Assembly: GCA_964519615.1 (NCBI GenBank)
Contig: CAZFIM010000098.1
Span: 1-7,933, forward strand
Length of the DNA stretch: 7,933 nt
Reading direction: 5' to 3'
DNA from: CAZFIM01 sp964519615
Lineage (GTDB): Bacteria > Chloroflexota > Dehalococcoidia > GIF9 > UBA5629
Position numbers and translations under genes: made by a program. This document shows, piece after piece, positions 1-5,992 of the stretch. Positions within the stretch are counted from its first letter, which is position 1; every line of letters begins with the position of its first letter. The notes below the pieces were generated by a model that was given only the letters and a program-made list of their open reading frames with translations, was not told the DNA's origin and ran no database searches.

Positions 1-212
1 TTGAGAGTACCATCGCCACCAACAGCAACAAGAGTTTTATACCCCCTCTTTACCGCTTTTTGTACCAGATGTACCGCATGGCCGGGATACTCGGTCACCA
101 CAGCTTCATAATGTAAACCCAGCTTATCCAGAAAAGCCGAGATCGACGGCCACAGCTTTTCCGTCTTACCTGCTCCAGCCACGGGGTTTACAATCACTTG
201 TATTGAGGACAT
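1..212 (-). CDS. Diacylglycerol kinase family lipid kinase (5' part, runs off the window)
   Basis: The minus-strand frame starting at 212 gives 70 complete codons and continues past the window edge. The N-terminus MSSIQVIVNPVAGAG carries the NPxAG signature of the DAGK catalytic domain (first nucleotide-binding strand and turn). Residues 40-46 (TEYPGHA) match the T-x(n)-GHA motif, and GGDGT at residues 65-69 is the ATP-binding hallmark of the family. Bacterial members phosphorylate diacylglycerol or related lipids at the membrane using ATP; the exact substrate cannot be told from 70 residues. An AAAGG ribosome-binding site lies about 9 nt upstream of the ATG. An in-frame TTG three codons earlier is possible but less likely. 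The gene is divergent from thiE and has its own promoter candidate. Family assignment is firm; specificity is unknown. Confidence 0.85.
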   Translation of the reverse strand, partial: MSSIQVIVNPVAGAGKTEKLWPSISAFLDKLGLHYEAVVTEYPGHAVHLVQKAVKRGYKTLVAVGGDGTL

Positions 213-254
213 AGTGCACAACCTTTTCGGAATGATTTTGTTTAATAATCTCAA

Positions 255-283
255 ATTTTATCAGGCAGCCCTGTACCATTCAA
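255..283 (-). promoter_or_regulatory. Sigma70-type promoter candidate for the lipid kinase gene
   Basis: On the minus strand, TTGAAT (283-278) and TAAAAT (260-255) are separated by exactly 17 nt, a good housekeeping-sigma match. The predicted transcript would start near 248, leaving a leader of about 36 nt before the ATG at 212. No equally good promoter was found for the plus-strand thiE in the same 220-bp gap. Confidence 0.5.
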
Positions 284-408
284 CAAGAATAATTTTTAGA
301 TGCTTCCTAGTATCACTAACCTGTGTTAAAATTGTCACGAAAATACATAAATATTATGCCACCTGATATATTGCTTTCCTGAAATAAATTATAGGAGCAA
401 TTGCAAAA

Positions 409-427
409 TATGTCCTTCGAGGACATA
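409..427 (+). promoter_or_regulatory. Perfect hairpin covering the thiE ribosome-binding site
   Basis: TATGTCCT (409-416) and AGGACATA (420-427) are perfect inverted complements with a TCG loop, giving an 8-bp stem 5 nt before the thiE start codon. The only plausible thiE Shine-Dalgarno, GAGGA at 419-423, lies in the loop and right arm, so the folded RNA should hide it. The same palindrome could instead be a protein-binding site in DNA. Confidence 0.5.
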
Positions 428-436
428 ATGTTATGA
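410..436 (+). CDS. Possible leader ORF of 8 codons overlapping the thiE start
   Basis: ATG at 410 opens an ORF encoding MSFEDIML. It stops at TGA 434-436, which overlaps the thiE ATG (433-435) in an ATGA arrangement typical of translational coupling. A candidate Shine-Dalgarno sequence, AGGAG, lies at 393-397, 12 nt upstream, which is slightly long. The ORF spans the whole hairpin at 409-427, so a ribosome reading it would unfold that structure. The peptide itself has no recognisable function. It may be chance, since short ORFs are common. Confidence 0.3.
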   Translation: MSFEDIML

Positions 437-1488
437 CAAATCATGTTTACAGAATTATTGATGCTAATTGCAACCGTATTGGCGAAGGCCTTCGTATACT
501 TGAAGATATAGCCAGATTTTTGTTAAATGACAGCACTCTGAGCAGTCAATTAAAGGAAATGCGCCATCAACTCGTTAGAAGCATCACGGAGCTCGGTGAT
601 GGTCTATTATCTTCAAGAGACACGGAAAACGATATCGGTCCTGCTATTGAAGTTTTAACTGCCCAAACGAACATCTCTGCCGTTATCACAGCTAATTGTA
701 AAAGAATCGAAGAAGCTTTACGTTCAATTGAAGAATTAACGAAATTACCTGAGCTATCACATTCACTCGCCAGCAAAAGATTTAATAAAGCAAGATTTGC
801 AGTTTACAAAATAGAACGTGAACTACACTCTCAAATAACTCGGCTGACCGTTGTAAAAAAAATAAAAGGCATATATGCAATTGTAGATACTGGTATGGCG
901 GGCAGCAGCAATATTGAAGCGGCAGTTCATTCATTGATAAAAGGGGGAGCGAAAACCATTCAGCTTCGTGATTCTCTTTATAGTAAAAGAAAACGATACA
1001 GCCTTGCCCTCACAGTCAAGAGGATATGTCAGGATAATAATATACCATTTATAGTGAATAATGATCTCGATATTGCACTTGCCGTTGATGCAGATGGTAT
1101 TCATATCGGGCAGAATGATTTACCAGTGTCGATTGTGAGAAAGTATCTTCCTGTCAATAAAATAATCGGATATTCGACCCATAGTGTAGAGGAGGCTTTA
1201 AGCGCTATATCTCAAAGAGTGGATTATATTGGTGTAGGTTCAATATTTCCCACAACTACAAAAAAGGATACAGTTGTAATTGGCCCCAATACTCTACGTA
1301 CTATAAGAGAAAAAATATCAATTCCGTTGGTAGCTATAGGAGGAATAAATAGCGATAATATTACACAAGTTATCAGCGCCGGTGCAGATGCAGCCGCGGT
1401 AATCAGCGCCATATTTATATGCGAAAACATTGAAGAAGCTACGCGTATATTGACAGAGAGGTTTCATGAGCATGAGAAACAACCTTGA
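433..1488 (+). CDS. thiE: Thiamine-phosphate synthase with N-terminal ThiD2 domain
   Basis: Residues 1-135 match the ThiD2-type domain: RIIDANCNRIGEGLRILED near the N-terminus and a second AN-x-KR-x-EEALRSIEE repeat at about 87-101. This domain has been described as an alternative hydroxymethylpyrimidine-phosphate kinase. Residues 145-345 are a ThiE (betaalpha)8 barrel, which joins HMP-PP to thiazole phosphate and releases pyrophosphate. Recognisable pieces are QLRD (177-180), DADGIHIGQNDLP (219-231), GYSTHS (246-251), FPTTTKKDT (272-280) and AIGGI (301-305). Two usually conserved positions differ: QLRxK reads QLRDS (S181), and the VND motif reads VNN (N210), so activity is less certain than the fold. 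At 351 aa the length fits the two-domain form. ATG 433 is the most upstream start; no other start occurs between it and the in-frame stop at 385-387. The gene overlaps the translin gene by 23 nt. Confidence 0.88.
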   Translation: MTNHVYRIIDANCNRIGEGLRILEDIARFLLNDSTLSSQLKEMRHQLVRSITELGDGLLSSRDTENDIGPAIEVLTAQTNISAVITANCKRIEEALRSIEELTKLPELSHSLASKRFNKARFAVYKIERELHSQITRLTVVKKIKGIYAIVDTGMAGSSNIEAAVHSLIKGGAKTIQLRDSLYSKRKRYSLALTVKRICQDNNIPFIVNNDLDIALAVDADGIHIGQNDLPVSIVRKYLPVNKIIGYSTHSVEEALSAISQRVDYIGVGSIFPTTTKKDTVVIGPNTLRTIREKISIPLVAIGGINSDNITQVISAGADAAAVISAIFICENIEEATRILTERFHEHEKQP

Positions 1489-2122
1489 TAAACTGAGTCT
1501 GATAGCTGAAAAAATCTCTATCGATTATACTTCCAAAGATAAGGCAAGAGAAACCATTATAAGTCATTGCCGCGATATTATCCGCTATAGTGCCAATGCT
1601 ATCAGGGCTATTCACAGACACGAATATAACCTTGCAGAGCAGTTAATTGGCAATGCCGGCACTGTAATAGCAGATATCAATATAGAAAACACTGAAAATC
1701 ATATAGACCTGCTTTTTACCGGCCCTCTTTATGATGCACATAAAGAATTCGCTGAAGCCAGTATTACATTGGCGCTGCTGTCCTCACAGGATCTACCTGA
1801 CCCGGATATGATGAAGATCGGCTATGCGGCATATCTTAACGGTCTGGGAGAGTCTATAGGAGAAATACGCCGATATGTGCTCGATAGTATACGGCGCGAT
1901 GATTTTTCACGCTGCGATGAACTACTTGACGCAATGGACGATATTTATTCTATTCTGGTTACTATAGACTTTCCGGACGCAATCACCCGTAACCTCCGGC
2001 GCACTACTGATTCTGCCCGCGGTATTTTGGAGAAAACACGAAGTGACGTCACCGTAGTTATCAAGCAAAAAGAATTGGAGAATAAAATAAAGTCAATAAT
2101 CGGCGGCATTCCACCTGATTGA
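1466..2122 (+). CDS. Translin family protein, probable nucleic-acid-binding ribonuclease
   Basis: This 218-aa, probably all-helical protein has the translin/TRAX pattern throughout: CRDIIRYSANAIRAIHR at about 35-51, KEFAEA at 93-98, LNGLGESIGEIRR at 124-136, and DFPDAITRNLRRTTDSARG at about 168-186. Translin and TRAX form octameric barrels that bind RNA and DNA. TRAX in the C3PO complex, and an archaeal homologue, cleave RNA. The acidic residues used for catalysis in TRAX have counterparts here: E94 and E97 (spaced three apart) and E129, where TRAX has Asp. That makes RNase activity plausible. The start at 1466 has GAGAGG 4 nt upstream; a second ATG at 1472 is possible. The 23-nt overlap with thiE implies a shared transcript and coupled translation. 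As I recall, relatives in Dehalococcoidia are sometimes named haloacid dehalogenase, but no HAD motif is present. Confidence 0.88.
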   Translation: MSMRNNLDKLSLIAEKISIDYTSKDKARETIISHCRDIIRYSANAIRAIHRHEYNLAEQLIGNAGTVIADINIENTENHIDLLFTGPLYDAHKEFAEASITLALLSSQDLPDPDMMKIGYAAYLNGLGESIGEIRRYVLDSIRRDDFSRCDELLDAMDDIYSILVTIDFPDAITRNLRRTTDSARGILEKTRSDVTVVIKQKELENKIKSIIGGIPPD

Positions 2123-2123
2123 T

Positions 2124-2163
2124 GAAATACGATTCATTAATCAAAAGTCTAAGTGCGTATTTC
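2124..2163. repeat. Inverted repeat just after the translin stop codon
   Basis: GAAATACG (2124-2131) and CGTATTTC (2156-2163) are perfect 8-bp complements with a 24-nt spacer, starting 2 nt after the translin stop. It could form a stem at the transcript end. The long loop and lack of a following T-run make it a poor intrinsic terminator. Confidence 0.35.
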
Positions 2164-2168
2164 CACGC

Positions 2169-2198
2169 TTGACGCAGTACAGCAAAATGTAGTACATT
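2169..2198 (+). promoter_or_regulatory. Sigma70-type promoter candidate for hppA
   Basis: TTGACG (2169-2174) is followed after 18 nt by TACATT (2193-2198); the matches to consensus are 5/6 and 4/6. A transcript would start near 2205, giving hppA a leader of about 95 nt and separating it from the thiE-translin transcript. The -10 lies inside the palindrome at 2185-2199. Confidence 0.45.
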
Positions 2199-2199
2199 T
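2185..2199. promoter_or_regulatory. 15-bp palindrome over the hppA -10 element, possible operator
   Basis: AAATGTA (2185-2191) and TACATTT (2193-2199) form a perfect 7+1+7 palindrome. It is flanked by CAGCA (2180-2184) and TGCTG (2203-2207), which extend the symmetry with a 3-nt offset. The size and the position over the -10 suit a dimeric repressor site. The cognate regulator is not identifiable here. Confidence 0.4.
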
Positions 2200-2268
2200 C
2201 TGTGCTGATGACTCCTTTAGTTTATGTTGCCGTGAATGTTGTATCCACATTAATACTTCATCAAAATA

Positions 2269-2286
2269 CCAAAGGTAATTCTTTGG
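2269..2286 (+). promoter_or_regulatory. Small hairpin touching the hppA ribosome-binding region
   Basis: CCAAAG (2269-2274) and CTTTGG (2281-2286) are perfect complements around a 6-nt loop. The right arm includes the first two bases of GGAG (2285-2288). The nearer Shine-Dalgarno AAAGGA (2289-2294), 5 nt before the ATG at 2300, stays free, so any effect on translation would be partial. Confidence 0.3.
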
Positions 2287-2299
2287 AGAAAGGACGTAT

Positions 2300-4327
2300 A
2301 TGGACCCCGTAATCATAGCACTTATAGTAGGTATCATTGGTTTACTATTTGCTTTGTATTTAGCTACATTTGTCCTTAGACAAAATGCTGGTACAGAGCG
2401 GGTGCGGGAAATTTCCGCAGCCATTAAAGAAGGAGCGATTGCTTTCCTCAGCCGAGAATATAAAATTCTGGCTATCTTCGTCATCGTAGTGGCAATCGTT
2501 CTTGGTTTTATCCCGAGTCTCGGGATATGGGTCAGCATAGCATTCATCTTCGGAGCCGTATGCTCCGCTCTGGCCGGCCTGATAGGCATGAATATCGCCG
2601 TTAGAGCAAATAGCAGAACTGCAGCTGCAGCCCAAACAAGCCTTAACCATGGGCTTAAAGTCTCCTTCCGAGCAGGTGGAGTAATGGGTATGTGCGTAGT
2701 AGGTGTTGGTATAATAGGTATCTGCATCCTTTACTTCGCGTTTAAAAATCATCCGGAATTTCTCTCAATCATCCCGGCTTATGGGTTTGGAGCCTCAGGA
2801 GTCGCCATATTCGCCAGGGCCGGAGGCGGTATCTATACAAAAGCGGCAGATACCGGTGCTGATCTTGTTGGAAAGGTAGAACAGGGAATACCTGAAGATG
2901 ACCCCAGGAATGCTGCTGTCATCGCCGATTTTGTTGGAGATAATGTTGGAGATGTTGCCGGAATGGGCGCAGACCTTTTTGAATCTTATGTTGATTCCAT
3001 TATCGCTACCATAACACTGGCAGCTGTGGCAGTCACTGCGGGTATTGTCGGAAGTGATTCAGTGGCATGGTACCTTCCCTTGCTCGTTGCATCAGGCGGC
3101 ATTATCGCTTCCATACTGGGAGCATTTATGGTAAGAACTGGAAATATTCCTGAAATGAGCAAACTTCTCGGTGCGCTCAGGCGCGGTACTTTTTCTGCAT
3201 CCATACTCACTGCAGTATTTTCATTCCTTATCGTTTTCTTTTTAAAGGTAGATATGGGAATATTCTGGGCCATTTTTGCGGGCCTTGTTGCCGGTGTACT
3301 TATCGGTGAAAGCACAAACTATTTCACGTCATACGCCTATAAACCCACACAAAACCTGGCATATTCCGCCCAAACAGGTGCTGCAACAATCGTCGTAAGA
3401 GGTTTTTCCAACGGTTTACTCAGTACCTTCCCGCCTATAATTTTTATCGGCGTTGCCATACTACTTGCAAATCATTTTGCCGGCTTTTATGGAATAGCAA
3501 TAGCCGGCATAGGTATGCTTTCCACTCTTGGTATAACGCTCGCGACAGATGCTTACGGCCCTGTAGCTGATAATGCGGGAGGTATTGTGGAAATGTCCGG
3601 GCTTCCTCCTGAGATCAGGGAAAGAACGGATGCTCTCGATAGTCTTGGCAACACCACAGCGGCAACCGGTAAGGGATTCGCCATTGGCGCAGCCGGATTA
3701 ACCGCCCTTGCGCTTATGCTTTCTTATACTCAAATGGTGGGTATAGAGTTAAGTCAATTCAGCTTACTTGATCCGCTCGTAGTAGTTGGTTTACTACTTG
3801 GCGCCATGATGCCTGCCATTTTTTGCAGCCTGACTCTGGATGCTGTAGGTAGAACCGCCTTTTCAATTATCAATGAGGTTAGAAGACAATTTAAAGAGAT
3901 AAAAGGACTTATGGAGGGCACAGCAAAACCAGAGTACAATACCTGTGTCGATATATGTACCAAAGCTGCGCTTAAAGAGATGGTCATTCCAGGAGTTATC
4001 ACCGTAATAGCACCAATAATTGTAGGTTTTCTACTCGGACCTATAGCGTTGGGGGGCTTCCTTTTGGGTGCCATTGCTACAGGATTCATTCTAGCTGTTA
4101 CAATGTCAAACGCAGGCGGTTCATGGGATAATGCCAAGAAATGGATAGAGACTGGCAAATTTGGCGGTAAAGGATCGCCTGCTCACAAAGCAGCGGTAAT
4201 CGGAGATACTGTGGGAGACCCAATGAAAGATACCTCGGGTCCGTCGCTTAATATCATGATCAAACTTATGTCCATTATTGCATTGGTATTAGCGCCGGCA
4301 TTGGCTGGAATTACTGGTATAATTTAA
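2300..4327 (+). CDS. hppA: Membrane-bound ion-pumping pyrophosphatase, K+-dependent type
   Basis: This 675-aa, highly hydrophobic protein has the length and motifs of the membrane pyrophosphatase family (about 16 helices). It hydrolyses cytoplasmic pyrophosphate and pumps Na+ or H+ outward. Visible motifs are EYK (53-55), GGGIYTKAADTGADLVGKVE (175-194), DDPRN (200-204), DFVGDNVGD (210-218), DAYGPVADNAGG (417-428), SNAGGSWDNAKK (603-614) and GDTVGDPMKDTSGPSLN (635-651), which supply the Mg-PPi-binding Asp, Lys and Asn residues. GNTTAATGKG (450-459) has Ala454 and Gly457, the K+-dependent signature; K+-independent pumps have Lys at the first of these. The gate helix DLFESYVDSI (225-234) has Glu228 at the position used by Na+-pumps and many K+-dependent pumps, plus Asp232 one turn later. 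The pumped ion therefore cannot be settled. AAAGGA lies 5 nt upstream of the ATG. The stop overlaps that of the convergent hydrolase gene. Confidence 0.97.
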   Translation: MDPVIIALIVGIIGLLFALYLATFVLRQNAGTERVREISAAIKEGAIAFLSREYKILAIFVIVVAIVLGFIPSLGIWVSIAFIFGAVCSALAGLIGMNIAVRANSRTAAAAQTSLNHGLKVSFRAGGVMGMCVVGVGIIGICILYFAFKNHPEFLSIIPAYGFGASGVAIFARAGGGIYTKAADTGADLVGKVEQGIPEDDPRNAAVIADFVGDNVGDVAGMGADLFESYVDSIIATITLAAVAVTAGIVGSDSVAWYLPLLVASGGIIASILGAFMVRTGNIPEMSKLLGALRRGTFSASILTAVFSFLIVFFLKVDMGIFWAIFAGLVAGVLIGESTNYFTSYAYKPTQNLAYSAQTGAATIVVRGFSNGLLSTFPPIIFIGVAILLANHFAGFYGIAIAGIGMLSTLGITLATDAYGPVADNAGGIVEMSGLPPEIRERTDALDSLGNTTAATGKGFAIGAAGLTALALMLSYTQMVGIELSQFSLLDPLVVVGLLLGAMMPAIFCSLTLDAVGRTAFSIINEVRRQFKEIKGLMEGTAKPEYNTCVDICTKAALKEMVIPGVITVIAPIIVGFLLGPIALGGFLLGAIATGFILAVTMSNAGGSWDNAKKWIETGKFGGKGSPAHKAAVIGDTVGDPMKDTSGPSLNIMIKLMSIIALVLAPALAGITGII

Positions 4328-4947
4328 AAGGTCCCGTTTAAGAACGGATTCCTTTGTTTTTCATAACCAATCGAACTTTCGGGCCCATGTCCGGGGAATA
4401 CGAGGGTATCCTCCGGCAGGCAAAATAGCCTGTTGCGGATACTTTCTATTAACCGGGCATGGTTGCCTCCAGGAAAATCCGTCCTTCCTATTCCCATATT
4501 AAAAAGTGCATCGCCTGTAAAAACAATCCCATGTCCATAAAGGCTAATACCATCCGGACTGTGCCCTGGCGTATGTATCACCTTGAAATGGAGATCATCA
4601 ATATCTATTGTATCTCCATCCCTCAGGATTATATCGGCCTTCATTGATTTCTGCGTTGAGCCGGCAAGCAGACCTGCCATCAAACCGCCGATTCCTCCAG
4701 CGCCATCTTCATGTATCGCCATTTGCGCACCTGTCGCCTCTTTCACGGCTTTGACAGCACCGGTATGATCGAAATGACTGTGTGTAATGACAATAAGTGA
4801 TAGCTCAAGTCTAAGTTTTTGTAGCATAGATAATATCTGATTCTCCTGATCACCAGGATCAATGACAATTGCTTTTCTACTCTTATCAGAACCCACAATA
4901 TAGCAGTTAGTAGCATATGGCCCGACAATTAACGTTTTAAAGATCAT
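4324..4947 (-). CDS. Metallo-beta-lactamase-fold hydrolase, glyoxalase II-like (YcbL type)
   Basis: The 207-aa soluble protein contains the full metal-binding set of the fold: THSHFDH (residues 55-61; H56, H58, D60, H61), PGHS with H129, FTGDALF with D146, and FPGHGPES with H187. The early IDPGD (29-33) and NCYIV (14-18) are typical of small glyoxalase II-like members, whose natural substrates are mostly thioesters or unknown. It is shorter than true glyoxalase II (about 250 aa), lacking that enzyme's C-terminal helical domain, so GloB should not be assumed. It has a very strong Shine-Dalgarno (AAGGGAGGT, 4959-4951). The gene converges on hppA with a 4-nt overlap of their ends, leaving no space for a separate terminator. 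Family is firm; substrate unknown. Confidence 0.93.
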   Translation of the reverse strand: MIFKTLIVGPYATNCYIVGSDKSRKAIVIDPGDQENQILSMLQKLRLELSLIVITHSHFDHTGAVKAVKEATGAQMAIHEDGAGGIGGLMAGLLAGSTQKSMKADIILRDGDTIDIDDLHFKVIHTPGHSPDGISLYGHGIVFTGDALFNMGIGRTDFPGGNHARLIESIRNRLFCLPEDTLVFPGHGPESSIGYEKQRNPFLNGTF

Positions 4948-4968
4948 AAAACCTCCCTTATAATGAGT

Positions 4969-4985
4969 ATTGAGGATCTCTCAAT
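4969..4985. repeat. Inverted repeat at the predicted transcription start of the hydrolase gene
   Basis: ATTGAG (4969-4974) and CTCAAT (4980-4985) are perfect 6-bp complements with a 5-nt spacer, touching the -10 element at 4984-4989 and covering the expected +1. It could be an operator or a small 5' hairpin. It is short enough to be chance. Confidence 0.25.
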
Positions 4986-5012
4986 TGTATCATGGACTTG
5001 TTATTCACAAAA
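4984..5012 (-). promoter_or_regulatory. Extended -10 promoter candidate for the hydrolase gene
   Basis: The minus strand reads TGATACAAT (4992-4984), an extended -10 (TGn plus TACAAT). A weak -35, TTTTGT (5012-5007), lies 17 nt upstream. Transcription would start near 4977, about 30 nt before the ATG. Confidence 0.45.
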
Positions 5013-5167
5013 ACACCAATGCTTTATGCCTTGCAATTAAGACAATCATGATTTATAGTAAGTACAACCTTTATTCTCTTATTCAGCACAAGGTACGGAT
5101 TACCGGCGTGATACTAGTGGCTCTATTCAAAAAAGGTGAATAATAATATAAATAACCGCACGTTTGC

Positions 5168-5198
5168 TTGACATCACTACTATCACTACCTATATAAT
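5168..5198 (+). promoter_or_regulatory. Strong sigma70-type promoter for the DUF177-rpmF-acpP-fab cluster
   Basis: A consensus TTGACA (5168-5173) is followed after 17 nt by TATATA (5191-5196), or after 19 nt by TATAAT (5193-5198). The start would fall near 5203, about 25 nt before the first ATG. The spacer holds a tandem 9-bp direct repeat: ATCACTAC at 5173-5180 and again at 5182-5189. This is the best promoter match in the window, as expected for ribosomal-protein and fatty-acid genes. Confidence 0.7.
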
Positions 5199-5227
5199 AA
5201 TATGCTTAATTTAATGGCATAAAAACC

Positions 5228-5728
5228 ATGAAAATAAACGTCGCGCAGCTATTAAAAGAAGCTGTAGGTTCAGAACGAATTTACAAATTTGAAGAGCTTA
5301 TGGATGAAAATGACAACGTACCTATAACAGGTACGTTAACGCTAATACGAACAAGTAGAGGATTACTCGGAAAAGGTACAGTATTTGAACACGTTCCGGG
5401 TATTTGTTGCCGCTGTCTCACTGCTATTGATATCCCTCTAAACTTCGAGTTTACTGATGAGTTTTTTCCCAGTACCGATATTATTACCGGACAACCAATA
5501 GAAAAAGGCAGCAATGGATCTTTTATAGACCATAATCACATCCTCGATCTTACGGAAGTAGTTCGCCAATATACCGTAGTAAATATTCCCATGAAACAAC
5601 TCTGTCATCCGTCTTGCTCCGGTATTTGTCCCTCATGCGGTAAAAATCTAAATACCGGATCATGCGCTTGCACTCAACAGCGTCGTGATAAGAGATGGGA
5701 AAAACTGGTAAATCTAGGAAAGGAGTAA
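5228..5728 (+). CDS. DUF177 / YceD family protein
   Basis: The N-terminus MKINVAQLLKEAVGSERIYKFEE is typical of DUF177, and GICCRCL (58-64) is the conserved mid-protein Cys motif. The C-terminus has a Cys-rich cluster with C126, C130, C134, C137, C146 and C148, including GICPSCGKNLNTGSC, which probably binds zinc. The 166-aa length is normal. The family nearly always sits immediately upstream of rpmF, as here (7-nt gap). In E. coli and plants it has been linked to 23S rRNA or large-subunit maturation; that role is inferred here. The start at 5228 matches the family N-terminus, but no convincing Shine-Dalgarno precedes it (the upstream bases are AT-rich with only AAAAACC). With a predicted leader of about 25 nt, initiation may be weak or non-canonical. 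Confidence 0.88.
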   Translation: MKINVAQLLKEAVGSERIYKFEELMDENDNVPITGTLTLIRTSRGLLGKGTVFEHVPGICCRCLTAIDIPLNFEFTDEFFPSTDIITGQPIEKGSNGSFIDHNHILDLTEVVRQYTVVNIPMKQLCHPSCSGICPSCGKNLNTGSCACTQQRRDKRWEKLVNLGKE

Positions 5729-5735
5729 AAAACCA

Positions 5736-5930
5736 ATGGCTCTGCCAAAGAAGAAATACCCGAAATCAAGACAAGGCAAAAGACGTAGTCATATGGCCAT
5801 CAGTGCACCTGCACTTATTGACTGCCCTCAATGCCATAGTCCAAAATTGCCCCATCATGTGTGCAAAACATGTGGAAGTTATGCGGGGCGTGATGTACTT
5901 GAAATTAAAGCTCCTAAAAAGAAAGACTAA
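5736..5930 (+). CDS. rpmF: 50S ribosomal protein L32
   Basis: The 64-aa basic protein begins MALPKKKYPKSRQGKRRSH, the classic L32 N-terminus (family average about 60 aa). It carries a complete zinc ribbon: C30-x2-C33 and C43-x2-C46, so it is the zinc-binding C+ form rather than the Cys-lacking paralogue used under zinc limitation. L32 is part of the large subunit near the exit-tunnel region. AGGAG (5721-5725) precedes the ATG by 10 nt and overlaps the end of the DUF177 gene, so the two genes are probably co-translated. The stop codon lies inside the hairpin at 5920-5954. Confidence 0.97.
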   Translation: MALPKKKYPKSRQGKRRSHMAISAPALIDCPQCHSPKLPHHVCKTCGSYAGRDVLEIKAPKKKD

Positions 5931-5954
5931 TCATAGCATAATTTAGTTCTTTCT
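5920..5954 (+). promoter_or_regulatory. AT-rich hairpin between rpmF and acpP
   Basis: AGAAAGA-CTAA (5920-5930) can pair with TTAG-T-TCTTTCT (5943-5954): 11 base pairs with a single bulged T (5947) and a 12-nt loop. It includes the rpmF stop codon. No run of T residues follows, so full termination is unlikely. RNA processing or differential mRNA stability between rpmF and acpP is possible. No promoter was seen in this 62-nt gap. Confidence 0.4.
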
Positions 5955-5992
5955 CTTCAGGACTTACAACTATGTGAGGTTAGAATTTAAAC

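Noticed and set aside
358..400. TPP riboswitch upstream of thiE, suggested by ACCTGATA at 361-368
   Set aside because: The conserved CTGAGA core and the GTAATGCCAGCGTAGGGA-like half are absent, so only a short chance match remains.
1466..2122. Haloacid dehalogenase name for the gene after thiE
   Set aside because: There is no DxDxT or other HAD motif; the whole length follows the translin pattern.
2235..2251. Second operator-like repeat AATGT-N7-ACATT in the hppA leader
   Set aside because: It shares half-sites with the palindrome at 2185-2199, but the spacing differs and the arms are only 5 bp.
2149..2752. Two minus-strand ORFs (192 and 130 codons) over the hppA start
   Set aside because: They lie antisense to the well-conserved hppA coding sequence and its leader; the translations are low-complexity and resemble no family.
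4334..4347. Hairpin CCGTT/AACGG as a bidirectional terminator between hppA and the hydrolase gene
   Set aside because: The stem is only 5 bp, lies inside the hydrolase coding end and has no adjacent T-run.
5124..5142. Inverted repeat TATTCA-N7-TGAATA in the divergent region
   Set aside because: It is 6 bp in very AT-rich sequence, lies away from either predicted promoter, and is expected by chance.
5695..5946. 83-codon plus-strand ORF covering rpmF in another frame
   Set aside because: The frame used by rpmF encodes an unmistakable L32 with a complete zinc ribbon; this one is a shadow.
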